A stretch of DNA of 51,980 nucleotides from positions 1-51,980 of the forward strand of contig CAJJBG010000016.1 of the NCBI GenBank assembly GCA_905182345.1, in the 5' to 3' direction. The notes under the pieces were generated by a model. The model saw nothing but the letters and a program-made list of their open reading frames with translations. It searched no databases and was not told where the DNA came from. Every line of letters starts with the position of its first letter. Within the stretch, counting starts at the first letter, position 1. Below, piece by piece: positions 29,890-38,368 of this stretch. A program made the position numbers and the translations under genes. This stretch comes from Pelagibacteraceae bacterium AG-422-B15 (lineage in GTDB: Bacteria > Pseudomonadota > Alphaproteobacteria > Pelagibacterales > AG-422-B15).

Positions 29890-29966
29890 TGGTACAGCTG
29901 GTCTGACTTGAACAGACGACCTCCTGGTCCACAACCAGGCGCTCTAACCAACTGAGCTACAGCTGC
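29890..29966 (-). tRNA. tRNA-His(GTG), with encoded CCA
   Basis: On the minus strand a full cloverleaf can be drawn: acceptor GCAGCTG/CAGCTGT, D arm GCTC/GAGC, anticodon stem CCTGG/CCAGG with loop TTGTGGA (anticodon GTG), T arm GTCTG/CAGAC with TTCAAGT, then A73 and CCA. The base before G1 is T, so the G-1 that marks tRNA-His in most organisms is not encoded. The top pair is G1:U72 and the discriminator is A73. This is the known alphaproteobacterial variant of tRNA-His identity. Confidence 0.97.
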
Positions 29967-30079
29967 AAATAAAAAAACACTATTAAACTATATACCTTAA
30001 ATAGTACAGCACCATATATGTTATTGATTTTGCTAAATTAATAAACATTTAAACAAGTGATATTTGGTTCATTATTTTG

Positions 30080-30085
30080 TATAAT
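30080..30085 (+). promoter_or_regulatory. -10 TATAAT upstream of the DUF2061 gene
   Basis: A perfect TATAAT lies 31 bp before the GTG start, with a weak GTGATA at the -35 position 17 bp upstream. It is the best promoter candidate in the 150-bp gap between tRNA-His and the DUF2061 gene. A five-codon ATG mini-frame (MENN) ends just before the GTG. Confidence 0.4.
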
Positions 30086-30116
30086 AGCCCTTAAATAATT
30101 CATGGAAAATAATTAG

Positions 30117-30347
30117 GTGATAACTAAGAGCAGTAAATCTAGATCTCTGGTAAAGGCTTTTACCTGGAGGTTCACAGCCACAATAGATACCTTTATTATT
30201 AGTTATTTAGTGATTTGGCAGTCTGATTTTTCAGCAGTTGAAACAGCCGGTATGATTGCAGGCTTTGAAATCCTTACTAAGGTGACAATATACTATGTGC
30301 ATGAGAGAATATGGTCTTCAATAACTTGGGGGCGCATACAAGAGTAG
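30117..30347 (+). CDS. DUF2061 small membrane protein
   Basis: A 76-residue protein of the DUF2061 family, with two predicted membrane helices (about residues 22-37 and 43-60). Diagnostic are SLVKAFTWRFTATIDTF and the C-terminal YYVHERIWSSITWGR. The family has no defined activity. The start is a GTG directly after an in-frame TAG, and no internal ATG would keep the conserved N-terminus. An 87-bp gap separates it from the convergent acetoacetyl-CoA synthetase gene. Confidence 0.85.
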   Translation: MITKSSKSRSLVKAFTWRFTATIDTFIISYLVIWQSDFSAVETAGMIAGFEILTKVTIYYVHERIWSSITWGRIQE

Positions 30348-30434
30348 TTAAACATGCCACTTAAATTTAGAGGCTAATGCTATTTCTGCTAAGCTTCCTC
30401 AGTAACTCGAAATATGGTTAATGTTATATAATAT

Positions 30435-32387
30435 TTAGACATTTAAAAATGAAGTCCTTATTTTTTTATATTCTTTTAAACTATTCGGATTAGCTAAGGC
30501 TTCAAGGTTTTTAACAGATTCTCCATTAACAATATCTCTAACAGTCAGCTCAGCAATTTTACCACTTCTAGTCTTTGGAATATCATTTACTTGAATGATA
30601 TGAGCTGGAACATGTCGAATTGAAAGCTGTTTTCTTAGCTCATGCGAAATCAGATCTTTGAGGTCTTTACTTAACTCAGTATTATCGCTTAGTTTTACAA
30701 ATAAAATTATTCGCACGTCACTATCCCAATTTTGAGCCACAGCAATTACTTCGTCTACATTTTTAATAGCTTCTACTACTCTATATAATTCAGCAGTTCC
30801 GATTCTAATGCCGCCAGGATTTAGCGTGGCATCAGATCTTCCATAAATGACAATACCATTGTTTTTTGTAACTTGAGCATAATCTCCCTGTGACCAGATA
30901 TTGTGATATTGCGAGAAATAGGATTTTTTATAATTATTATTATCATCATCCTTCCAGAAACCGATTGGCATACTTGGAATACTAGATTTACAAACTAATT
31001 CACCTTTCTCAGCTGTATGCTGTCCCTTTGCATTAAAAATATCCACTTCAACGCCTAGACACTTGCACTGAATTTCGCCTGCATAGACAGGTAGCATTGG
31101 ATTGCCTGCAACAAAACAAGAAACAATATCAGTACCTCCACTTATAGAAGCTAAGTGAACATTTTTTTTAATATGATCATATACATAATGAAACCCTTCA
31201 CTAGATAAAGGAGAGCCTGTAGATAAAATACATTTTAAATTCTCTAAAGTATACTTATCTTGGATATGTATACATTCATTCTTTAAAGAATCAATATATT
31301 TTGCGCTAATACCAAGTATTTGTAGATTTTCTTCATTGGTAATTTCTAAAATTGAATCCTTGTTTGGAAAAAATGGCGAACCATCATAAAGTACTACTGT
31401 AGCTTTTGAGGCCAAAGCAGAAACTAACCAATTCCACATCATCCAGCCACAAGTTGTAAAATATAATATTTTATCATTTGGCTTAATGTCACAGTGAAGT
31501 TGTTGCTCTTTCATATGCTGTATTAATGGCCCTCCTGTATTATGGATAATACATTTTGGCTTACCTGTGGTGCCACTTGAATACAAGATATACATTGGAT
31601 CGTTAAATAAATTTTTCTCAAAAATGATTTTATCGTCTAGTTGGTCATAGTTATAAATCGACTCTAAATCTAAGTAACCTTCATTAGCTTGATGAGGTAT
31701 CCCAGGGTAATTGATAAGTATTTTATTAGTTACAGTTTTAAGTTTAGTAGAAACTTCTTTTATTTTTTCTTTTACCTCTATCTGCTTGCCTCCATAGAAA
31801 TAAGTGTCACTGAATAAAAGAACTTTTGGTTCAATCTGACCAAATCGATCTACAATTGCAGAAATACCAAAGTCTGGAGAGCAAGAAGTCCAAATTGCAC
31901 CAATTGAATTTGTGGCTAAAAAAGAGATAATAGTATTTGGTGTGTTAGCTGCTATAGCGGCAATGCGGTCATTCTTTTTTATTCCTATTGATCTAAAATA
32001 ATTACTAAGCTTACCGACCTTATATGTGAGCTCTTCCTTAGTAAGGACCTCTCTATATCCTTTTTCATTTAAAAAAATTATTGGAGATTCATTAATTGCT
32101 GAGAGTATATTTTCTGCATAATTTACTTCTATATTTTCAAAAAACTTTTGGTTAATGATTTCATTATCTTTATTAATTATTTCAGAATCATTTTTAACAC
32201 ATTTAACCTCTAAGTATTCTAAAAGAATTTTCCAAAAATCTTGTCGAGAATTAACACTCCACTCCCATAATAATTGATAATTATTATTAAACTGAAGATT
32301 ATATTTTTTATTAAGAAAGCCGAAAAAACTCTCTAGATTTGTAGTTTCTCCTTTGCTTGGTGTTGGTTTCCAAAGTAATTCATTCAT
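30435..32387 (-). CDS. aacS: Acetoacetyl-CoA synthetase (acetoacetate-CoA ligase)
   Basis: A 650-residue adenylate-forming enzyme that activates acetoacetate with ATP and CoA. The P-loop-like motif is YSSGTTGKPKCIIHNTGGPL, followed by FTTCGWMMWNWLVSALAS, and the C-terminal catalytic lysine is in IPKTRSGKIAELTVR. The N-terminal LWKPTPSKGETTNLESF and overall length match AacS, not acetyl-CoA synthetase. In this island it would recover the acetoacetate released when 3-dehydrocarnitine is cleaved by the enzyme at 35369-36256. It is the third gene of the minus-strand arm, 36 bp after the aldehyde dehydrogenase. Confidence 0.9.
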   Translation of the reverse strand: MNELLWKPTPSKGETTNLESFFGFLNKKYNLQFNNNYQLLWEWSVNSRQDFWKILLEYLEVKCVKNDSEIINKDNEIINQKFFENIEVNYAENILSAINESPIIFLNEKGYREVLTKEELTYKVGKLSNYFRSIGIKKNDRIAAIAANTPNTIISFLATNSIGAIWTSCSPDFGISAIVDRFGQIEPKVLLFSDTYFYGGKQIEVKEKIKEVSTKLKTVTNKILINYPGIPHQANEGYLDLESIYNYDQLDDKIIFEKNLFNDPMYILYSSGTTGKPKCIIHNTGGPLIQHMKEQQLHCDIKPNDKILYFTTCGWMMWNWLVSALASKATVVLYDGSPFFPNKDSILEITNEENLQILGISAKYIDSLKNECIHIQDKYTLENLKCILSTGSPLSSEGFHYVYDHIKKNVHLASISGGTDIVSCFVAGNPMLPVYAGEIQCKCLGVEVDIFNAKGQHTAEKGELVCKSSIPSMPIGFWKDDDNNNYKKSYFSQYHNIWSQGDYAQVTKNNGIVIYGRSDATLNPGGIRIGTAELYRVVEAIKNVDEVIAVAQNWDSDVRIILFVKLSDNTELSKDLKDLISHELRKQLSIRHVPAHIIQVNDIPKTRSGKIAELTVRDIVNGESVKNLEALANPNSLKEYKKIRTSFLNV

Positions 32388-32423
32388 TGCTTTCTAGATA
32401 TTACTTTTCTAGTTTCTGCATTT

Positions 32424-33851
32424 TTAATCACCAAAATGTAGGGTTTTAGTTTCAAGATAATCATCCAAGCCCATTTCACCACCTTCACGCCCATTACCAG
32501 ATTGCTTATACCCACCAAAAGGCGTGCCATAATTGAAGCCACCTCCATTTATGTGAACTGCTCCAGCTCGAAGCTGTCTTGCAACTCTATCTGCTCGATC
32601 TTTATCACCTGTTTGCAAGTAGGCTGCTAGCCCATAAGGTGTATCATTTGCTATCTTTATTCCCTCTGCTTCATCTTCAAATGGAATTATAACTAGCACT
32701 GGACCAAAGATTTCTTCTTGGGCAATACGTTTGTCATTAGTTGCATCTGCAAAGATTGTTGGTTTAACATACCAACCAGTTTCAAAACCATCTGGCTTGC
32801 CAAGACCTCCTACTAACAATCGCACACCCTCATCAATTCCAACTTTTATCATGGCTTGAACACGATCAAATTGAATTTTGTCAAATAATGGTCCTAGGTG
32901 ATCACCCTCTTTCTTTGGGTCACCCACTGAAATGTTTTCTGCTGCTATTTTTGCTATTTTTAAAACTTCATCATAACATTTTTTTTCCACCAATAGTCGT
33001 GTAGGCGCATCACAAGATTGCCCTGTATTAAACATGCACTCATTAACTGATGCGGTAACTCTCTCTTCTAAATCACAGTCAGCAAAAATTAGATTTGGTG
33101 ATTTTCCTCCTAGCTCAAGAGTAACTCTTTTCACAGTCTTAGCTGCTTCTTGAGTTACTGATATGCCACCGCGTGTTGAGCCCGTAAAGGAAATCATCTG
33201 TATGTCAGCATGCCTTGATAAAGCAACACCAACATCTTCACCAGTTCCATTAATTAGGTTAAATACTCCAGGCGGAACACCGGCCTCATGTAGAATTTCT
33301 GTATAAATCATTGCTGATATTGGCGTATGTTCTGACGGTTTTAATATACAGGTACATCCTGTAGCTATAGCAGGTAAAACTTTTAGTGTTATCTGATTAA
33401 TTGGCCAATTCCATGGAGTAATTAACGCACAGACACCAATTGGTTCCTTACACATAATATCTCCATTATTTAGTGTTAAGTGATCTTCTAATTTTTCTAG
33501 AGCTCCAATAAATCCATCTAAGTGTCCAATTGCAGAATCAGCCTGTGGATCTCTAGCCATAGTAATTGGTGCACCCATTTCTTTACTCATTGCTTGAGCA
33601 AGATCTTCAAAGCGATTTTTTGTAATCTCTTTAATTCTTTGTAATAGTTTAAGGCGATCTGTTTTTGACGACTGAGAAAATTTATCAAAAGCTGCTTTTG
33701 CTGCATTTACAGCTATATTGACATCTTCAGAATCGCCAAGTCCTAGAATAGCAATTTGCTCTTCTGTAGCTGGATTAATTACGGGCATTGTTTTTTTTGA
33801 CTGAGGAGTTACCCACTTACCATTGATATAAAACTTTTGAAGATTTTCCAT
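32424..33851 (-). CDS. NAD(P)-dependent aldehyde dehydrogenase
   Basis: A 475-residue ALDH-superfamily enzyme oxidising an aldehyde to an acid. The catalytic Cys280 is in FNTGQSCDAPTR, the general base Glu246 is in TLELGGKSP, and Asn148 is in TPWNWP. Substrate specificity cannot be read directly. In context two roles are plausible: 4-trimethylammoniobutyraldehyde to gamma-butyrobetaine, feeding the hydroxylase at 37226-38368, or betaine aldehyde to glycine betaine. It is packed 13 bp after the iron alcohol dehydrogenase. That pairing recalls the Bacillus GbsB/GbsA choline-oxidising pair. Confidence 0.9.
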   Translation of the reverse strand: MENLQKFYINGKWVTPQSKKTMPVINPATEEQIAILGLGDSEDVNIAVNAAKAAFDKFSQSSKTDRLKLLQRIKEITKNRFEDLAQAMSKEMGAPITMARDPQADSAIGHLDGFIGALEKLEDHLTLNNGDIMCKEPIGVCALITPWNWPINQITLKVLPAIATGCTCILKPSEHTPISAMIYTEILHEAGVPPGVFNLINGTGEDVGVALSRHADIQMISFTGSTRGGISVTQEAAKTVKRVTLELGGKSPNLIFADCDLEERVTASVNECMFNTGQSCDAPTRLLVEKKCYDEVLKIAKIAAENISVGDPKKEGDHLGPLFDKIQFDRVQAMIKVGIDEGVRLLVGGLGKPDGFETGWYVKPTIFADATNDKRIAQEEIFGPVLVIIPFEDEAEGIKIANDTPYGLAAYLQTGDKDRADRVARQLRAGAVHINGGGFNYGTPFGGYKQSGNGREGGEMGLDDYLETKTLHFGD

Positions 33852-33864
33852 TTATTTTTTTCCT

Positions 33865-35064
33865 TTATCTAGACTTATTTATACAAGTAACAACTAATTC
33901 ATAAACTTCATCAAGAGTTGCAGTCCTTGGATTTGTTGCAAAAGCTGAATCAGCCATAGCTTTTTTTGCAATTCGAGATGCACAATCTTCAGGTATGCCA
34001 ATTTCATGAAGACTTTTAGGTATGTTAATTCTATCTAAAATCTTTTCAATATTTAATATAAAAGAATCTACTGAATGATCCCCAAGCTGCATTGCTTCGG
34101 CCATACGCTTAACTTTTTCCTCCATATTGGGTAGATTGAATCGTAGTATAGTGGGCAAGATTATTGCATTAGTAAGACCATGATGAGTATTGTATTCTGC
34201 GCCAACCATATGTGCTATTGCATGCACTAACCCTAAGCCCTTAATAAATGCAATACCACCAAGGCATGAGGCGACGAGCATTGCTCCTCGAGCTGCGAGA
34301 TTGTCAGGTTCCTCTAAAGCTAAATAAAGAGATTTTGAAATTAATGATAAACTTTCTAGGGCTGCGCCATCACATAATGGGTTAAACCCTGGTACACAGT
34401 AACCTTCAATAGCATGTATCATTGCATCTGCACCAGTCCATGCAGTAAGTGAGGCTGGAAGCTGTAATGTTAACTCTGGATCAAGAAGGGCTAATGATGG
34501 CTTCAATTCAGGATGAGTAATGCAAAATTTCATTTTTTTTTCAAGGTGTGTAACCATTGCTGTGCTCTCAGTTTCAGCACCAGTTCCTGCTGTAGTTGGA
34601 ATAGTTATTAATTTTGGGAATTGATTGTCTTTGCCAATCTTAGTGGCTGGTTTTTCCCATTCAAAATCCCAAAGTGGAATATCATTATTAGCCGTTAGAC
34701 AAATAGCTTTTCCTCCATCCATCGCACTACCACCACCAATTGCTATTATTGCATCATGATTTCCTAATTTAAACTTACTACAACCATTAACAATTTCATT
34801 GTCTCGGGGGTTTGGAGATATATCAAAAAAAAGATCTGAATCGATATTTGATTCAACTAATACACACTTAAGGCTTTCAATAAAAGGTAGTTCTTTGCTC
34901 CCACTGTCAGTAACTATTAATGGTTTCTTAATATTTAAAGATTTACAGAATATGCCTATTTCACTTAATCTTCCTGGGCCATATGCAATAGGTACTGGAA
35001 AGGTCCAATCTTGAGGTTTTAGAGCCTCTATCTCATCTAAATTAAATATGTGTTTTGTATTCAT
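33865..35064 (-). CDS. Iron-containing (type III) alcohol dehydrogenase
   Basis: A 399-residue Fe-ADH family enzyme. The NAD-binding region has GGGSAMDGGKAI, followed by IPTTAGTGAETEST. The metal ligands lie in WTGADAMIHAIEGY and GLVHAIAHMVGAEYNTHHG. It would oxidise an alcohol to the aldehyde used by the ALDH downstream. A trimethylammonium alcohol (choline or the C4 homologue) is inferred only from its neighbours. It is the first gene of the minus-strand arm and shares a 304-bp divergent control region with the cleavage enzyme gene. Confidence 0.88.
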   Translation of the reverse strand: MNTKHIFNLDEIEALKPQDWTFPVPIAYGPGRLSEIGIFCKSLNIKKPLIVTDSGSKELPFIESLKCVLVESNIDSDLFFDISPNPRDNEIVNGCSKFKLGNHDAIIAIGGGSAMDGGKAICLTANNDIPLWDFEWEKPATKIGKDNQFPKLITIPTTAGTGAETESTAMVTHLEKKMKFCITHPELKPSLALLDPELTLQLPASLTAWTGADAMIHAIEGYCVPGFNPLCDGAALESLSLISKSLYLALEEPDNLAARGAMLVASCLGGIAFIKGLGLVHAIAHMVGAEYNTHHGLTNAIILPTILRFNLPNMEEKVKRMAEAMQLGDHSVDSFILNIEKILDRINIPKSLHEIGIPEDCASRIAKKAMADSAFATNPRTATLDEVYELVVTCINKSR

Positions 35065-35368
35065 ATGACTTATATTTTACTTAAAGATTGAGTTGATACT
35101 ACGGGAAATTTTGCTATCTAGACAAATAAATTCATAAATTTTTTATAAGCTAAATTCATATTTTTCTTTCCAAAATCTTATCCTAGATATGAGAACAGAT
35201 ACATAGATTTCCCCTAATATATATAACAAACTGCACCCCATTATTGGGGGTGTATGGGGGCTTACATTCTGAAAAATAATTTATGTGCGTGAGAAGAAAG
35301 CTTAATTATCTTTCTTTTATTTCATTTATTAATATAATTTTATTAATTAAAAAGTAGAGAAATATTTT
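35065..35368. promoter_or_regulatory. 304-bp divergent control region of the quaternary-amine island
   Basis: This gap between two divergent operons holds no ORF worth reporting. It is AT-rich except for 35233-35260, where GCACCCC and GGGGGTG form a dyad followed by a second run of five G. A further inverted repeat, AAGAAAG (35294-35300) with CTTTCTT (35310-35316), lies 50 bp before the start of the plus-strand operon and would be in its leader. No clear -35/-10 pair stands out. Confidence 0.5.
35233..35253. promoter_or_regulatory. GC-rich dyad CACCCC-N7-GGGGTG
   Basis: CACCCC (35234-35239) pairs perfectly with GGGGTG (35247-35252), extended by a G-T pair. In a region with almost no other G/C runs this is the most likely operator, or a leader hairpin, for the carnitine-degradation genes. 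It sits 116 bp upstream of the 35369 start. The binding protein is unknown. Confidence 0.45.
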
Positions 35369-36256
35369 ATGAATAAAGATGTAATAATTTCATGTGCAGT
35401 TACTGGTTCTGGTGATACCGTAGGGAGACATCCAGCCATTCCTGTAACACCTGAACAAATAGCAAATGCTGCAATTGAAGCTGCTTCGGCTGGTGCTGCT
35501 ATTGCACATATGCATGTTAGAGACCTTGAGACCGGAAAGGGCACCAGAGACGACGAGCTCTACAAAGAAGTCGTAAGTAGAATTAAAGACAGCGGGACTG
35601 ATGTAATTATAAACCTAACTAGCGGCATGGGAGGAGATATTGAAATAGGTCCTGAAGATGATCTAATGAAATTTGGTCCCAATACTGACTTTATTAATGC
35701 TCTTGAAAGATTGAGTCATGTAGAAAAAATCTTACCTGATATCTGTTCTTTAGATTGTGGCACTCTTAATTTTGGTGATGGCAACATGATCTATGTAAGT
35801 ACTCCAGAACAGTTACGAATAGGTGCGAAAAGAATTCAAGAGCTTGGTGTAAAACCAGAATTAGAGGTCTTTGATACAGGACATATGTGGTTTGCTAACC
35901 AAATGCATAAAGAGGGTTTGTTGGATGATCCAGCTTTATTTCAAATATGTCTTGGCATTCCTTATGGAGCGCCCGCAAGTACTGGCTCAATGAAAAATAT
36001 GGTTGATATGTTACCAGAAGGCAGTAACTGGGCTGCATTTGGAATTGGAGCCATGCAAATGCCAATGGTTGCCCAAGCAATATTACTTGGGGGTAATGTC
36101 CGAGTAGGATTAGAAGACAACCTTTATCTAGATAAAGGTGTGTATGCATCAAATGGATCTTTGGTTGAGCGTGCTACCTCAATAATTAATAATATGGGCG
36201 CTAATGTAATGAGCGTCAAAGATACTAGAAAAAAATTAGGCCTTAAAAGTGACTAA
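35369..36256 (+). CDS. Beta-keto acid cleavage enzyme (BKACE, DUF849), probable 3-dehydrocarnitine type
   Basis: A 295-residue zinc TIM-barrel enzyme of the BKACE family, which uses acetyl-CoA to split a beta-keto acid into acetoacetate and a new acyl-CoA. The zinc ligands H-x-H are His47 and His49 in [16 protein letters not shown] and the [11 protein letters not shown] segment complete the signature. The next gene, L-carnitine dehydrogenase, overlaps it by 8 bp and indicates 3-dehydrocarnitine as substrate, giving betainyl-CoA plus acetoacetate. A GAGA-like ribosome site precedes the ATG. Confidence 0.9.
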   Translation: MNKDVIISCAVTGSGDTVGRHPAIPVTPEQIANAAIEAASAGAAIAHMHVRDLETGKGTRDDELYKEVVSRIKDSGTDVIINLTSGMGGDIEIGPEDDLMKFGPNTDFINALERLSHVEKILPDICSLDCGTLNFGDGNMIYVSTPEQLRIGAKRIQELGVKPELEVFDTGHMWFANQMHKEGLLDDPALFQICLGIPYGAPASTGSMKNMVDMLPEGSNWAAFGIGAMQMPMVAQAILLGGNVRVGLEDNLYLDKGVYASNGSLVERATSIINNMGANVMSVKDTRKKLGLKSD

Positions 36257-37229
36257 AAATAAAATTATTTCTATAATTGGAACTGGAGTAATCGGAGCTG
36301 GGTGGGCCGCTCGATTTATTGCTGGCGGCTATAATGTTCAAGCGTTTGATCCAAATCCAAAATCTTTAAAAAAACTTAAAACTGACGTAAAAAAAGCTTT
36401 AATTAGCTTAAGTAAAATAGGCTTGCATAAAAATGCTTCAATAAAAAATCTTAGTTTCCATAATAACTTGTCAGATGCTTTGCAAAATACTTCTTTTGTA
36501 CAAGAGAATGCTCCTGAAAATGAAAAATTAAAAATATCAGTACTTAAGCAAATTGACCATCTGACTGATAAAAAAATTATTATTGCCTCAAGTTCATCTG
36601 GTTTACTGCCTAGCAAAATACAATCTAAATGTAAATTTCCTAATCGAGTATTAATTGGTCACCCATTTAATCCTGTCTATTTATTGCCACTAGTCGAAAT
36701 TGTAAAAGGTAAGAAAACTTCACAGCAGTCTGCTTTAAAATTGAAAAAGATCTATGAAAATATTGGCATGAAGCCACTGATGGTAAGAAAAGAGATAGAA
36801 GGCTATATATCCGATCGATTACAAGAAGCTCTATGGCGTGAATCTCTGCATCTTGTAAAAGATGGCATAGCTACAACTGAAGAAATTGATGATGCTATTG
36901 TTTATGGTCCTGGCTTAAGATGGGCATTTATGGGAGTATGTCTTACTTTTCACCTAGCAGGTGGTGAAGAGGGAATGAAGCATATGCTTGAACAATTTGG
37001 ACCAGCACTAAAGCTTCCATGGACAAAATTAAAAGCTCCTGAACTTAATAATATGCTTAAAGATCGCATGATATCAGGGACAAAAAAACAGGCTGGAAAA
37101 TTTAGTGTTAACCAGCTTGAAAAACAAAGAGATATTTTTCTAATTGAAATTATGAAAACTTTAAATAATAATCAAAATAATAAATTTCCTAATTGGCATA
37201 AAAAATACAATAACTTTAAAAAACAATGA
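36249..37229 (+). CDS. L-carnitine dehydrogenase (unfused)
   Basis: A 326-residue NAD-dependent enzyme of the 3-hydroxyacyl-CoA dehydrogenase fold, oxidising L-carnitine to 3-dehydrocarnitine. The Rossmann motif is [41 protein letters not shown] and the C-terminal [20 protein letters not shown] fit carnitine dehydrogenase rather than fatty-acid enzymes. Rhizobial versions carry a fused thioesterase; this one ends after the dehydrogenase. It starts with GTG inside the upstream gene and ends in an ATGA overlap with the hydroxylase, so the three genes are tightly coupled. Confidence 0.87.
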   Translation: MTKNKIISIIGTGVIGAGWAARFIAGGYNVQAFDPNPKSLKKLKTDVKKALISLSKIGLHKNASIKNLSFHNNLSDALQNTSFVQENAPENEKLKISVLKQIDHLTDKKIIIASSSSGLLPSKIQSKCKFPNRVLIGHPFNPVYLLPLVEIVKGKKTSQQSALKLKKIYENIGMKPLMVRKEIEGYISDRLQEALWRESLHLVKDGIATTEEIDDAIVYGPGLRWAFMGVCLTFHLAGGEEGMKHMLEQFGPALKLPWTKLKAPELNNMLKDRMISGTKKQAGKFSVNQLEKQRDIFLIEIMKTLNNNQNNKFPNWHKKYNNFKKQ

Positions 37230-38368
37230 CTAGCTTAATTACAATTAAAGGTATTAAGCAAGATAAGCGTGCTTTTAATATTGAATGGAGTGATGGACAT
37301 AAAAGCACTTTTCATTACATGTGGCTTAGAGATAATTGTCCTTTAGATATACACCCCACCGCTAGAGAAAGAACATTTAATTTTATGTCAGTTTCTTTAG
37401 ACATTCATCCACAAGACTATTCAATAACCTCTGATGGCATCTTAAAAGTTAATTGGAGCGAAGGAGCCAATGTTAGTGAATACAGTTCCGAATGGTTACG
37501 ACATAACTGCTATACTTTAAAAAATCTAAAGCCATATCAATCACCTTATCATCTCTGGGATAGCTCTTTAATGTCCTCAATGGATAAAATAGCAATTGAC
37601 TGTGACGAGATTATGAGTGGTGATGAAGGTATCTTAAAGTGGCTATCGCAGTTACATCATTATGGAATATCTGTAGTTGAGAATGCTCCTATTGCAAATA
37701 AATCTGGTTATGAGGTGTTAAAGAAAATTAGCCACTGTAGAGAAACTTTTTTTGAAACACCATTTGAAGTAATTAACATACCGAACCCAAACAACTCTGC
37801 TTATACAGCACTAGGTCTACACAATCATTTAGATCTTCCTTATTATGATGTACCCCCCGGTTATCAATTTTTGCATTGTTTAATTAATGATGCTCAGGGA
37901 GGACAGTCTTTAGCTGTAGATGGATTTAAAGTAACCACATATATGCAAACTAATCATCCAGATCTCTTTAACGCATTAGTTGAAATACCTGTTAAATTTT
38001 GTAATCAAGATTACACACAAGATACTATTAGAGTACAACATGCTCCTCTTATCGGCTTAAACAAAGATAAGGATTTCAATGAAATTCGTTTTAGTATTGC
38101 TTATATGGGCGTGATGGATTGTGCACCTGATAAAATGGATTTATTTTACCGAGCTTATAGAATTTTTGCTGATTTAATACATGACGAACGCTTTGCGATA
38201 AAATTTAGAATGAAGGCTGGTGATATATTTTCGTTTAATAATCGTCGAATATTGCATGGCAGAACTGAATACGACCCTAACTCAGGTAAACGACATTTAC
38301 AGGGATACTATTTAGATAGAGATGAAATATTGGGTAGGTTAAATTACTTACAAAAAATAAGGGTTTAA
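37226..38368 (+). CDS. Gamma-butyrobetaine hydroxylase (2-oxoglutarate/Fe(II) dioxygenase)
   Basis: A 380-residue dioxygenase that converts gamma-butyrobetaine to L-carnitine. The small N-terminal domain (about 1-100) has HYMWLRDNCP and EWLRHNCY. The TauD-like catalytic domain has iron ligands His201 and Asp203 (HNHLDLPYYDVPPGYQ) and His344 (FNNRRILHGR), with Arg356 likely binding 2-oxoglutarate. These positions nearly coincide with human BBOX1. Of the human zinc ligands C38/C40/C43/H82 only Cys38 is kept; the others are Leu, His and Asn. It is the last gene of the plus-strand operon. The stop overlaps the convergent transporter gene by 4 bp. Confidence 0.9.
   Translation: MTSLITIKGIKQDKRAFNIEWSDGHKSTFHYMWLRDNCPLDIHPTARERTFNFMSVSLDIHPQDYSITSDGILKVNWSEGANVSEYSSEWLRHNCYTLKNLKPYQSPYHLWDSSLMSSMDKIAIDCDEIMSGDEGILKWLSQLHHYGISVVENAPIANKSGYEVLKKISHCRETFFETPFEVINIPNPNNSAYTALGLHNHLDLPYYDVPPGYQFLHCLINDAQGGQSLAVDGFKVTTYMQTNHPDLFNALVEIPVKFCNQDYTQDTIRVQHAPLIGLNKDKDFNEIRFSIAYMGVMDCAPDKMDLFYRAYRIFADLIHDERFAIKFRMKAGDIFSFNNRRILHGRTEYDPNSGKRHLQGYYLDRDEILGRLNYLQKIRV

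Noticed and set aside
35233-35260. G-quadruplex in the island control region
   Set aside because: Only two G5 runs are present close together on one strand; four runs would be needed.
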